In this document: in pieces, positions 1-59,460 of the stretch | Position numbering within the stretch: the stretch's first letter is position 1 | How the letters are laid out: every line of letters starts with the position of its first letter | Assembly: GCA_020137815.1 (NCBI GenBank) | Contig: CM035358.1 | Span: 3,816,801 to 3,880,800, forward strand | Length of the DNA: 64,000 bases | Direction of reading: 5' to 3' | Origin: Hormiphora californensis | Taxonomy: Eukaryota; Ctenophora; Tentaculata; Cydippida; Pleurobrachiidae | Translations under genes and position numbers: made by a program | The notes under the pieces: generated by a model | What the model was told of the DNA's origin: nothing | What the model saw: only the letters and a program-made list of their open reading frames with translations | Databases searched by the model: none

Positions 1-1769
1 CACCTTTCCACTACTTTAATGGCCTGCTCTAAAGCGTTATTTACAGACGATTTTTTCTTATTTCAAGATTTTGTGTTTCAGTTTGTCCATCTCGGATCGG
101 CGGGAAAGAGGAGATCAAAACTTGATCTTGAAAACAGGAGTCGGTTCCATGCTTGCGCGTCTTCCGAATGCTAAATTGATGCACTTTCACTTGCCTAAGA
201 GCAGCGCGCGCAACAAACAACATTATTCGCAACAGCAAGTTGCTTTTCCCAGGCTCACTTTTCCCACTCAAATAAAGCAGAGTACTGAGTAGCGTCAGTG
301 AGCAGATTCCTTCCTACTATCGATTCATTCCAATTTCTATGCAGCCTTAACACGTGCTATTGGCTCTGTGTGAGTTGTGAATCGAATAGAAAGAGCACTT
401 GTGAGATACCAGAGAAATCTAGAATTCCTTATCTTTCTTTACACTCGGAGAAACGCCGGCAGACACTCGTATATCGAGACGACACCAGATTCAATTTCAA
501 CCAGCTCCAAATGCTTGTACTTCGATATAACAAGGCCGGGGATAGATAAGGAGAGAAAAGTGTGCTTTTCATGCATTTTCAACCCACCATTGTTTTCCAA
601 ACAAACGAACCCAAAAAGGTTTGGGCACGTCACTACCAACAGAAAGGTAGAACCTTTTTCACCCAATCCTTGCTTGTTGATGGGGATCACATTAGCAAGC
701 AAGATGATGGGGATGGTATTATATCACAACCTGTACAGGGGGGGGGTACACCTAGCACTTGTTTGGGCATGCCCCATGTGGCTTTACGGAGGTACAGATC
801 CCGAATTCGGTAGTTTTTCACATTCTCCACCGCAGCAATGAAAACACCCCTTTCATCAAAGTACACACATTCATAGTGCCGTGTGTCTCAACAAGTTTTA
901 CAAGACGTTTCACAGGCTGTCTCTCCCTGTGTTTACAAGAAGCAAGACGTTTCACAGCTGCTGTTTCTCCAGCTGTGTTGTGAAGGGTGAAGACACAAGT
1001 GGGTGTCGATTGGCTGCTGACAAACCAACACAGAGAGCATGTGTTGACGAGTTGTTTACTTGGGATAGAACAAGGTAAAAACGCAGTTTATAACCAGCAA
1101 AATGTAATTAAAAATCAAAGTTGTCCCAATTCCCCCCAATTATCGGGGGGTAATGGGTTATGGGGTTTTATAAAACAATTATATATCGTGTGTCATTATA
1201 CATAACGGGGACCCGCGGCAATACTGACGAATTTCTGTACAAACTTGTTAATTGCACCCTGCACAGTTTTAAATAAACTTTTTTTTGTCAGTTGTGCTAT
1301 AAATCAAGGGTGCCGCGGGTATTCTTTTTTTAACGCTCTATAATCAACTGTTATTTCTCTCTCTATTTTCTCTCTGTCTCATTCCAACTCTCTCTTTTCT
1401 TGATAAAAAGTGATTGTAATTAACGTATAACAGATTTTCATGCAAATAATTTACTATTTTCGGGTCTCTGTCTCTCCTTGCCCCATCACGGTTTAACCTC
1501 CCCACCTTCATATTTGAAAAATAAATATACACAAAAAGTAAAAAACAATCAAAAATCACACACTTCATGCACTTGTGTTACAAAATGAATTGTCATTTGC
1601 TACACACAACAAAGTGTCACAGAGCTCACGTCGTTTACCTAAAAAACAGCTTGTGATTTAGCTCCCAACTAAATCAGTAGTCCCAGCCCCTGCTCATTTC
1701 ACAGTTTCTGTGCCCCTAAATTACTCAGATTGTCACAGTTTCTGTGTCTCCCTAGAGCTCCCCTAAGTT
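1..1769. other. 3' flank of the receptor kinase; no supported gene
   Basis: This stretch lies downstream of the minus-strand receptor kinase stop codon. Several ORFs of 60-154 codons exist on both strands, but none shows domain motifs or splice structure that I can recognise. The part nearest the stop is probably 3' UTR. It contains a set of short CACAG...CTGTG hairpins at 911-931, 953-977, 1700-1712 and 1734-1746. No canonical AATAAA was found on the minus strand close to the stop, so the transcript end is not placed. Confidence 0.5.

Positions 1770-1783
<14 letters not shown>
1700..1783. repeat. Three copies of a CACAG-TTT-CTGTG hairpin
   Basis: The 13-base palindrome CACAGTTTCTGTG occurs at 1700-1712, 1734-1746 and 1771-1783, about 35 bases apart. 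Each copy can form a 5-bp stem with a 3-base loop. The third copy overlaps the receptor kinase stop codon (1770-1772, minus strand). Related stems are at 911-931 and 953-977, the latter with a perfect 8-bp arm. Confidence 0.75.
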
Positions 1784-26149
<24,366 letters not shown>

Positions 26150-27187
26150 TACAAAACGGTTTATCGAGACATAACAAAATTCTGACTGGAAAATATATTT
26201 TTGTGATGAAATAGCATGTCCAGAGACAGCTGGGGGATTATACCGTAGATGCACTGTGACGTTTTGTGTTGACATAAAAGTGAAAATTCTGAAACACTTT
26301 TTTAGGAAAGTACGATATCTCTGGGGATGTGCAAGGGAGGCGTCAGATACATTTGCGGTTTGTCGACAGGCCTAAGCGCAAAATAAAATTTCATACGATC
26401 ATCTAACAATGGGACTAAAACAAAAGCAATCAAACAAAGTGACAACTGTCGGGCGCCGTTACGATCTGGGTGTTTGGTGGCCTGTTTACTGCAGGTGCGC
26501 ACTTCCAAAAAAGTTGAGTCACTGAAATGGCTGTAACCACCAAACCACTCCACCCTTTTGGCTAATTCAAAGTTTATCTGCTAGGAAATGTCAAGGCTTA
26601 ACCTTGGTAACAGCGCTTTTCAAGAGTTTTGAGATTTTTGGATTCGCGGTTTTGAAATTTTAATTTTTTTGACAAAACTCTTCGACGCGAAACTTTTTAA
26701 AACTTGGATCTTCATAATGCGAGGCATTTTTACTATTTTATTTGGAACGCGCGAATTTTAAAAGAAAAACAAACTGCGCGGCTTTTATGTTTAATGGAAA
26801 AAGCAAAATTTCAGGCAAAATTTCAGGCAAACTTTTCCAAAAATTTTTAACGTGGTTTTCTGATTTCGTCTTCGCCCGCGCCCTCGCCATACTTGCGTAG
26901 GTCCTAGTGTACTCTCGTTGAAGCCGGATTCTTAATAGGATACAAATAAAAATGCAAACTGAAAATTAGATGTGTATGTTCCACTTAATTGGTCAACCTG
27001 CGTCCTGCAACTGCCGGGAACCTGTAGCCAACTACCGTAATATGAACTATGACCTCACCTGCTAAGTGCTAGCACTAGTGATTCACTTTGAAATAAACTT
27101 GAAACAAATGTTTACGAAAATATAATTTGCAGCGAAGAATCAATTACAAATCAATAATATCACATTTAAACACACACAGAAACTTGT
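26150..27187. other. Intergenic region between transporter and receptor kinase
   Basis: Lies upstream of exon 1A and downstream of the transporter stop, both minus strand, so it should hold the receptor kinase promoter for the 1A form. 26620-26880 is AT-rich with embedded GC-containing motifs. No gene is seen. Confidence 0.5.
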
Positions 27188-28588
27188 TTAATTTATTGCT
27201 CGATCTTTTGTCTCTACTTGAAGAAAGAATGATAACAATGCAGCTGCCGACGACAGCACTGCTAGTCCTAGAATGATGAACCAGAAATAGTCCATACTGA
27301 GGGTGATGGCTGGGATAACTACAAACAACGATGCTATTCGCCCGAAAGAGAAAAAGCATGATAAGAATAGTCCCCTAATACTGGTGTCATAGTATTCGCT
27401 AAGGTAGATTAGAATCACGATAAATACCCCGGCGTTCATGAACCTTACCAAGAACAGGTCCACCATAACTTTTAATCGTCCCCCACAAATCAGCAGTGAA
27501 ATGATACACAGAGTCTCCCCTACTGACCCGATCCTGAGAGAGAGGAGACGGGAAACTAAGGCAGCAATAATAGTAAACACTAGGTTTCCTATTATCTCCC
27601 CTATAGTACTGACACTCAGAGCTAACAGTGCCTCCCCAGAGTAGGTGTGACACTTTTCCGTTTTTGTGACATTAGTTTCGTGACAATATCCCTCGTTAAA
27701 CATCCTAGGTGCACCCCACGCACTGAATGCCCAGACCATGAACGCTAAACATGTGGTAATAAGGAGTGCTACAGAGTCAAATACAAATGCCTTATCACGG
27801 GGTATAGCACTCAGTTCCAGTTCCTGTGGATTTCCAACATCATGTTTTGTCAGCTCGCCCTCAGGTAAATCTCTCCCATTCCTCTCACTGATCACATCCA
27901 GGGATTTCCGGCCGTCTTCAAGTCTGTCACATGCCACCTCATAAAACGGGCTCTCCGGCTGGAAGATGAAAGTTACAGCGGTGATTAAAGCAGGGATAGA
28001 TAGGATCACTAGCACAACTCTCCAGCCAAGTGTTTCTAGGGTGTAGTAACACAGTATAGCACTGATGAAGGAACCGATAGCCCACGCTAGGAATTGATTT
28101 CCAATGTTCCAGGCTCTTGTTGCTGTGTCTGTTGTTTCTGTTGCATACACCGACACAATACACGACATCGTCTCAAAGGCACCCGTTGCTAGAAACCTTA
28201 AAGCTATGAAAGACCACACATTTCCTGCACCGGCCGAGAGAAGAGCGAAGATTCCTCCCATCGCCAGAATTACGATTGCGGGAGTCTTCCGGCCTAATCG
28301 TGTGGTAACATAAGAGCCAATAAAACCTCCGATGATGGCAGCGAATATTGTTGAAATTGGAAGGAGTATCATAACGGTGTCAGTCAGATTCCACTCACAC
28401 CTCAGTTTTGGTAGAATGATACCCATAACCATGATCTCAACCCCCTCAACAAACTGAGCGGCACCGGTTGAAAGGACTATGAAGCCGTTACCCCAACCAA
28501 ATCCCATGTGGTCCAGACCCTGTTGGACTGTGAAGGTTTTAATGGCGGGTGGTGTTGTTGTTGGTGATAGGGATCCATAGTTGGACAT
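27188..28588 (-). CDS. SVOP/SV2-like major facilitator transporter
   Basis: Single-exon ORF of 466 residues with about 12 hydrophobic helices, the normal MFS layout. The start of helix 1 and the following loop (MVMGIILPKLRCEW) match the SVOP family pattern of an acidic/Met-rich helix ending in L..W. The loop 2-3 signature is TTRLGRKTP (MFS motif A). After helix 6 comes PESPFYE, the PESPRYL-like motif of the sugar-porter/SV2 branch, then a long cytoplasmic loop (about 207-265). An exofacial loop between helices 7 and 8 has two Cys and an N-V-T glycosylation site. SVOP relatives sit on vesicle or cell membranes and carry small organic ions, but the substrate here is unknown. ATG at 28588 was chosen as the only upstream Met before helix 1. 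It is head to head with tomosyn. Confidence 0.9.
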   Translation of the reverse strand: MSNYGSLSPTTTPPAIKTFTVQQGLDHMGFGWGNGFIVLSTGAAQFVEGVEIMVMGIILPKLRCEWNLTDTVMILLPISTIFAAIIGGFIGSYVTTRLGRKTPAIVILAMGGIFALLSAGAGNVWSFIALRFLATGAFETMSCIVSVYATETTDTATRAWNIGNQFLAWAIGSFISAILCYYTLETLGWRVVLVILSIPALITAVTFIFQPESPFYEVACDRLEDGRKSLDVISERNGRDLPEGELTKHDVGNPQELELSAIPRDKAFVFDSVALLITTCLAFMVWAFSAWGAPRMFNEGYCHETNVTKTEKCHTYSGEALLALSVSTIGEIIGNLVFTIIAALVSRLLSLRIGSVGETLCIISLLICGGRLKVMVDLFLVRFMNAGVFIVILIYLSEYYDTSIRGLFLSCFFSFGRIASLFVVIPAITLSMDYFWFIILGLAVLSSAAALLSFFLQVETKDRAIN

Positions 28589-28893
28589 GAGAGCAATTCA
28601 AAACAGAGAGAAATGTTTGGAGACAGAGAGAGAGAGGTAAATAGAGAGAATCATAGATAGAGAACAATTAGAAAAGTCTCCAAATGTAAAAAACGGGCCG
28701 TGGTTTATGATTATTTTATTCAAGGTCACATACTATACGAATGCCAGCAGGGACCTTCTACTAGGATCACTTTTTACATTTCAAGATCCTTAGGATCGTA
28801 AGTTTGGATCAGGAGATGGATTATATCTAACTCCTAACCCACTCTTTAGTTTATATCACATGATGGCTAGGTGATAATGTCGTGAAATGAGCC
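28589..28893. promoter_or_regulatory. Shared 305-bp divergent promoter region
   Basis: Only 305 bases separate the transporter ATG (minus) from the tomosyn ATG (plus). Both transcripts must start in this segment unless they have distant non-coding exons. There is no clear TATA box; GGATC/GATCC-like and CACATGATG motifs occur. Shared regulation is inference from the layout. Confidence 0.6.
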
Positions 28894-53401
<24,508 letters not shown>

Positions 53402-53989
53402 AAGGAAGAGTATGATATTGTTGGACACTTGTTGGAGAGAGCACCAATATATTGTTACCATGGTTACCATGGTTACCATGGTTACACATGGTTACACATG
53501 TTGTGTGGCAGCTGAGAGTGGCGGTATATTGTTGTGTTAGATTGAGTGTATGAAGGTATCACGACATATATATATTGAGATTTGACGTCAATCCTTGGTG
53601 TAAATGTTACTTTTTTCCAGTTTATGTCAGATTTTCGAGCAATATGTTGTTACGGTGGCAAAGTTGTAACAATTGTGATTAACGTCAGAGAAATGATGTG
53701 AATATACACAATATTGCACAGTCTCTCTCTAATATCCTCTCTGCAATTTTAAATCTTTTTAGAAATTTTTAGAGAGTGATGATTATTCAGCGAACACAGT
53801 TTACACACATATTATACAATGATATGTATCTCTTGAATGAGAAAATGGGTTTAACAAAGTTTTTTTCTTCTTTTAATTACAATATCGAAGACTCAGCAAT
53901 GTGGTAGAGTATATCACAATTTGATTAATTACCATGGCAACCGTACATCACAGCTACGTGACTAAGAGTTATTACACCAGTTCTGTTGG

Positions 53990-53995
53990 AATAAA
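53990..53995 (+). promoter_or_regulatory. Candidate poly(A) signal for tomosyn
   Basis: AATAAA lies 589 bases after the tomosyn stop codon, the first canonical signal on the plus strand there. Confidence 0.4.
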
Positions 53996-54820
53996 TTTAT
54001 TTTGAAAAATTCATTGCTGTACATTGAAACCCCGTGTTTTTCTTGGTTTTGAGATGGGTGTATCTGCAGTACACGACTGAAAAATTGCCATGCGCAATAC
54101 CAGGTATATCGATTTGATCGAATTCAAGCGATGAACCACCGATATTGTTTTTGGCAGAAATCGGGAGAAATAACCGCGCGGCTTTCATTTTGCGCGTGCT
54201 TGAAAGCCGCGTGTCAAATATTCACGAATAATAAATCAAAAATAATTTTTCAAATCTGGAAAATTTCGCGATTTAAAATTTGGAAAAGCGCTCGGTCCCG
54301 AGTTTGGAATGCTCTGCATACTGCTTGTAACGGAGAAACGTATTTCAAACACAGTACGCAGCGTTTGTAGCGTGTGGGTACAAAACTTGTTCAGCACGAT
54401 CTTTACACGAGGGTTCCACCTAAGTCCTAAGGGCTCACACCCGAGGGGGTCACTCACGAGCACATACACAGTGTCGACCAAATCGCAATGGCGAAAGTCG
54501 CGATAGTTCTTTAGGGTATCATACCCGACATTCTTAGAAGAAGAAGAAGAAGCATGATCTAGGGCTGTGACTGTTCAAGTTTGCATTGAAAAGCGCTGCC
54601 CTATCCTGCGTTTGCCAAAAGTTTGCACGTCTTCTCACGGTATTGAGTGTTTTATCAAAACATTTTGTTGCAATACCATTTCCACTACATTATACATACA
54701 AGCAGCCTTGATATCTAGATTAATTGGTAATTGGTTGGTAGTGGTGGCTACCTTCATCCCAGTCCTACAAATTTAATTTTTCGATCGAAGAAGAGAAAAG
54801 TCTAGAGTGCGTAAGATATG

Positions 54821-54957
54821 TTTAAAGTGAGAGTGGACCGACACAGAATTGGAGAAGATTATTGTAGGTAGTAGAGATTATTTCTCTGAGCATTTTGCTT
54901 TTTTTCCCGCTTAAAATTGGCCCCTCCATCACTGAGATACTTTTGTTATGTTGGGAG
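54821..54957. repeat. Dispersed repeat, copy 1 (direct repeat with 56495-56627)
   Basis: Begins tttaaagtgagagtggacc and ends ttttgttatgttgggag. About 85% identical by eye to 56495-56627. The two copies flank the sushi gene in the same orientation. Confidence 0.8.
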
Positions 54958-55006
54958 CATGACGTCACGCATCTATCTCTAGTATTCTGTATGTGAATCT
55001 GGACCT

Positions 55007-56427
55007 TCACTTACTAGTTTTACCACACTGGGGTTCGTCATTTGACCAAGATCCATCCTGTAGACACGTCAGTGTTGCAGTTCCCACAATGATATGTGTT
55101 GCAACACATTCGATGGTGGCAGTTGTCCCTATCTGTGAGATAGCCCAGTTTCCTTTAGTCGATCCCTCAACAGTAAAGGTAGGACACTCTGGCACTGAAT
55201 GGAAAGATTTATGAACAAGAATAAACCACTAAACCATCAAATGTACTTTTTAGGTGAGAGATCTCCCACAACAGAAATTGATGAGCTCCTGTGCTAACTT
55301 TACGAACTTATTTTTTCTACTTCGTGCACCCACATGTATGACTGCCAGTTATTGACTGGCTATTTGTTTTGGATAATGGCAATGCAAAAGCTGTCATAGC
55401 ATTGGCCTGACCCTATTCCCAAGAATACTTACATTGATCACACTGTGGTATATCACTTGACCATGATCCATCAATCTGACAAGTCAGTTTGGCACTTCCA
55501 ACAATAATATGATTTGCAGCACATTCAATGGTGGTAGTTGTCCCTGGTGGTGAGGCAGACCAGTTGACTTTGGTGGATTCCTCCACGGTAAAGGCAGGAC
55601 ACTCTGGTACTGGATGGAAAGGATATATAGATGATAGTTAATTTATATAATACATTAATAATTAAGACGGCATTCTAGTATTGACAATTATTGTCATTAC
55701 TAGTATGCCGTCTTATGGAATGATGTGGGTTATTTCATACCGAGGTGCACGGGCCAATCAGATGCCCGGATTTTGATATTCTGGTCTCTAATTGAAGCTT
55801 GACTCTTACCTCTATAGAAATCAGATGCTTCATCTAGATCGCTAAATTGGATCTTATCCACAACATCACCACTCAGTGCTTTCGAACAACTGCTTTTTGA
55901 ACTAAACACTAAGTTCAACACTTCAACACCATTACATGTGATGATGAGCCTGCTACTTGTTTTGGTAAACGTCCAAACTTTGTTCACCGCTGCTGGTGGT
56001 TGTACTGTCAGGTCTGTGAGGCCATCGGTACAATAATATACATAGTACTTCATCGTTGATGTGAACCACACTGTCATATGACTGATATAGTCGTTATCGT
56101 TTTCATACATTCCCACCCTGATTATTTTATCACTACCCTTTGAAGAGTCTGTCTTTATCTGGAGGGATGACCCCTCCAGATCCCAGGTCATCTTTACATC
56201 TCTCTGTGTAACGGGTATCCAGTCTGAAACGCGGTATATTATATATTATGTTATATAATGGAGTTGATATACGACATCGCATAGTTAGATCTGTCAGCGT
56301 GATGCACTTGCATTGCTCTGAAGTGCATGAGATTATTCAGAGGTGATTACTGAAGCATTTAAGTACACCAACCTTCGAGAATAGCTGGCCCCCCGAATGC
56401 AGCTGTGAAGAGAAGGAAACGTATCAT
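55007..56427 (-). CDS. Secreted protein with two sushi/CCP modules, 4 exons
   Basis: Exons: 1 56373-56427, 2 55741-56223, 3 55433-55609, 4 55007-55194. Phases agree; total 903 nt, 300 aa. Exon 1 encodes a signal peptide (MIRFLLFTAAFGGPA). Exon 2 encodes a single domain of about 160 residues with a KVWTFTKTSSRLIITCNG core and paired Cys. It recalls the FAMeT-like or galactose-binding-type modules of secreted invertebrate proteins, but I cannot assign it firmly. Exons 3 and 4 are each one complement-control (sushi) module with the expected Cys pattern (PECP...IEC...LTC...DGSW...QC), flanked by phase 1 introns. The protein ends CGKTSK at TGA 55009-55007; a GTAAG at 55015-55011 could instead continue the gene, but I found no further exon. 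Likely extracellular, with an adhesion or recognition role inferred. Confidence 0.8.
55664..55714. repeat. Hairpin filling a small sushi-gene intron
   Basis: aagacggcat...atgccgtctt forms a perfect 10-bp outer stem that continues inward with few mismatches to a tiny loop around caattattg. The intron (55610-55740) is only 131 nt long. Confidence 0.75.
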
Positions 56428-56494
56428 TTTGACAGTTACTGCAGGATGACGTCTTTACGTCAACGTTATTTTCTTGCTAACTGTAAAGTTCAGG

Positions 56495-56627
56495 TTTAAA
56501 GTGAGAGTGGACCAAATCAGAATTGGACTAGTTTGTTGTAGGTAGAGATTAGCTCTCTCAGCATTTTGCGTTTTTGCCGCTCAAAATCGACCCACCCATC
56601 ACTGAGATATTTTTGTTATGTTGGGAG
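56495..56627. repeat. Dispersed repeat, copy 2 (direct repeat with 54821-54957)
   Basis: Lies just upstream of the sushi gene start. Its right end (gatatttttgttatgttggg) is echoed in inverse at about 56674-56697. Confidence 0.8.
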
Positions 56628-58424
56628 AAAACACAATGATTGTTTCTATCCTGTTTGATAAATATAGATGTAGCAGGAATTCTCCCAACATAACAAAAAT
56701 ATGTCAATATGTATGTCCGACCAAAACATTTATTTAATAGGAAAATAAGGAAGCTATCATACCAAGCTGTATGATAAATGATAATGGTCTAAAGAACAAT
56801 TGTGAGGAGTCTCACTGTCTCAGCAGAAAGGACCAGGCAATTAGATATTCATAATGTGTGACCGTGGGCTCCGTTATCGGTTAGCGTCTTTTAACTGGCG
56901 AGTGCGTTTGAGAAGAATCCTTAATATGCAAGTGTAAAATGATGGTTTTTTTGCAAACCTTAAGATTTTAAGAAAAATAATACTAACAATATCTATTCGA
57001 ACGAAGAGGGAGAGCGATAGAAAAAAGTGGACCGGAGAAATTAAGATAGAGGCAGTGCTTTGTTATAGTGGATGGCGAAGAACAATTGTCATTATAAACG
57101 GGCATAGGTAGAAAAAATACAAGGTGGAGTACATTTTGGACAGATTGGGTCAGCATTGCAAGTACAAGTAGATAGAAAATTTCCTTAAATAAAGAGAATA
57201 CCTTACTCTCGTTTTTTAAGAAACGCTTTAGTAAGAAACTTTTTTATAAGAAACTTTTCAAATGCAAATCACACAATTCAGAGACACCACAACAAAATAG
57301 AACACCCCTAACTTGTTTTGTTTCTTGATAAAGAAGAAATTCTTTTTGTTTTTGGATTGCTTACACCTGTAGTTTCCTAGAAAAAAAGTTTCTTATTTAA
57401 AAGTTTCTTGAAATATGCGAGCTTAATTAACAAGAGTTATATATCTTCTCGAGAAGCAGCGAGATGTAGATTAGCATGGAACAAAGCAGCTGCGCCTGGA
57501 TAGAGCATGGTCCCTGTATTTATACATATTTTATGATGTTACAGAAAATTTAAATATTTATAGAAACACTAAACAGGGACTCAGAGGGAGCAGGAAAGTG
57601 CTGACCATGCTGGCCATGCTGAGTGCTCCTTGGTGAAGGAGAGTAATCAGTAAACATTATACTATCCAGTATGGCTAAAAAATCCCCCATTATAGACTTG
57701 GCGTGCTACACTGTTCGTCGCTGGATTGCTAAAATTGAGTTGAGTGCAAGTGGTCATGAGATCCAAGTGACCTCTTTGAGTCCTGTGTCAATGCACATTT
57801 CTGATTCTCATCCACGGGCTTATATAATAATAACTAGACTAATACACCAAAACCAAATCAAGCTAAGCTCCTGTCCCCCGGCCTGGACTAGTAATGATGA
57901 CCGAAAAATGACTAAAGACACATACAACTAAAAGAAAGGACAAACCAAATAGTATAAGAAGAAGGGTGACCTAGCTATAAAAAACTAAACAAACACCATG
58001 ACATGTCCAAATCGAAAACAGCACTACTATAACACCCCCTAGCCTACACTAAAAATGAATAAGGAACAACACAATAACATGAATGGTCTTATCTGATTGG
58101 AGAATGTAGATCGGTGGTCGGTAGCTGGTCGTTTCTTTGATGTATCTTCACAGTAGCAGGGGATGGCGGGAGAACGAGGTAGACAAGTGGTGAAATTCGA
58201 GAAGGCCCTCAGAGGAGGGAGAGCCGAGACGCACACACGAAAACAACAACACGAGAAGTGAAGATAATCTTCTCTCTATAAGTCTCTCTATCTTCAAGAT
58301 AGAGCTTGGAGAAGATAGGGGAGCTAAATGGTATTCATTCAGTTGCACGCAGATAGAATGCCGTACGCAGCTCAGACAGAATGCCGTACGCAGACAGAAT
58401 GCCGTCAAACAGACGATATATTCT

Positions 58425-59310
58425 ACTAGAAAGCCCATTGCTAAGTCCTACAATACCCCCCCCCCCCACCCGTCTCTATGCCCCCCCCCCTCTTACTGAT
58501 CTTCGTCTCTCCATGTCGGGGTAAAGAATACGGAGTTTAGTACTTGTAGAGCGCTGGTGATAAACATCAAGGGAAATCTCACTGAATAACATATGTAGAA
58601 TCAGGTGATAGAATTGTAGTAGCTGTGTAGAGAGTCAACGGGGTACGTAGGTAGAAAGGCTTTGGCAATCATGGCGGCCCCAGTAGTAGATCCCAAAACA
58701 CCACGAAACACCACACAGGAACACACAACAAACAACCAACAACATGCACGTGCAGTATCCCCCCTCCAATACCCCTTCCAAGCCACCTCCTTGGCAACCC
58801 CCCACCATTTGCACGTGTGGATACTACATCATCCTCCTCACGACGTTCATTTGTACTTTATAATATAGACTAGAAAGCCCATTGTTAAGTCCTACAACAC
58901 CCCCCCCCCCCCCGTCTCTATCCCCCTCTTACTCTTTGTCTGTCCATGTCGGGGTAAAGAATACGGAGGTTGGTAGAGTGGTAGAGCGCTGGTGACAAAC
59001 ATCAAGGGAAATCCCGCTGAATAACATGTAGAATCAGGTGATAAAGATCCGTAGAATTGTAGCTGTGTAGAGAATCAACGGGCTACGTAGGTAGAAAAGC
59101 TTTGGCAATCATGGCATGAGGGCCCCAGTAGTAGATCCGAAACACCACAGGAACAACACAGCCCACAGGAACACGCAACAAACAACCAATAACATGCACG
59201 TGCAGTATCCCATCTCCAATACCCCTCCCAAGCCACCTCCCAGGGCAACCCCCTCCATTTGCACGTGTGGATACTACATCATCACCACGCCACGCATTTG
59301 CAAATTATAA
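58425..59310. repeat. Tandem duplication, unit about 444 bases, two copies
   Basis: Copy A starts actagaaagcccattgctaa at 58425 and copy B starts actagaaagcccattgttaa at 58869. Both contain a C run, gtccatgtcggggtaaag and ggccccagtagtagatcc. The short ORF in copy A is broken in copy B (ATG GCA TGA), which argues against coding. Confidence 0.88.
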
Positions 59311-59460
59311 TAAGGATAATAATCTCACCCACGATTCGATAGCGATCATTATGTGACCTGATTGAGCCACTGAGTTCCCCCTCCACCCATAAATTTCCTC
59401 AAATCTCAACTAGCACCCTGCCCCAATAAATGTAACGATACAAAAGATTTCCCTTTCAGG

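Larger units (their letters stand above)
53402..55006. other. Intergenic region, tomosyn to sushi gene (convergent)
   Basis: Holds the 3' ends of two convergent genes. Near the tomosyn side is a tandem GTTACCATG run (53452-53500). A hairpin with a perfect 11-bp stem (CGCGGCTTTCA) is at 54177-54211. ATTAAA on the minus strand (54777-54772) is a possible poly(A) signal for the sushi gene. No ORF is convincing. Confidence 0.55.
56428..59460. other. Divergent intergenic region, sushi gene to RGS22-like gene
   Basis: Contains the second dispersed repeat, an AT-rich segment with inverted aagaaactttt/aaaagtttctt motifs (57210-57415), and a 444-base tandem duplication (58425-59310). The ORFs at 57671-57931, 58662-58868 and 59116-59310 have no recognisable motifs and the last two are paralogous repeat sequence. 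Confidence 0.55.

Noticed and set aside
377-841. 154-codon plus-strand ORF
   Set aside because: No motifs, no splice context, odd composition; probably chance.
58662-58868. 68-codon ORF starting MAAPVVDPK
   Set aside because: The paralogous copy at about 59113 has a stop after two codons, and both lie in a tandem duplication with no domain.
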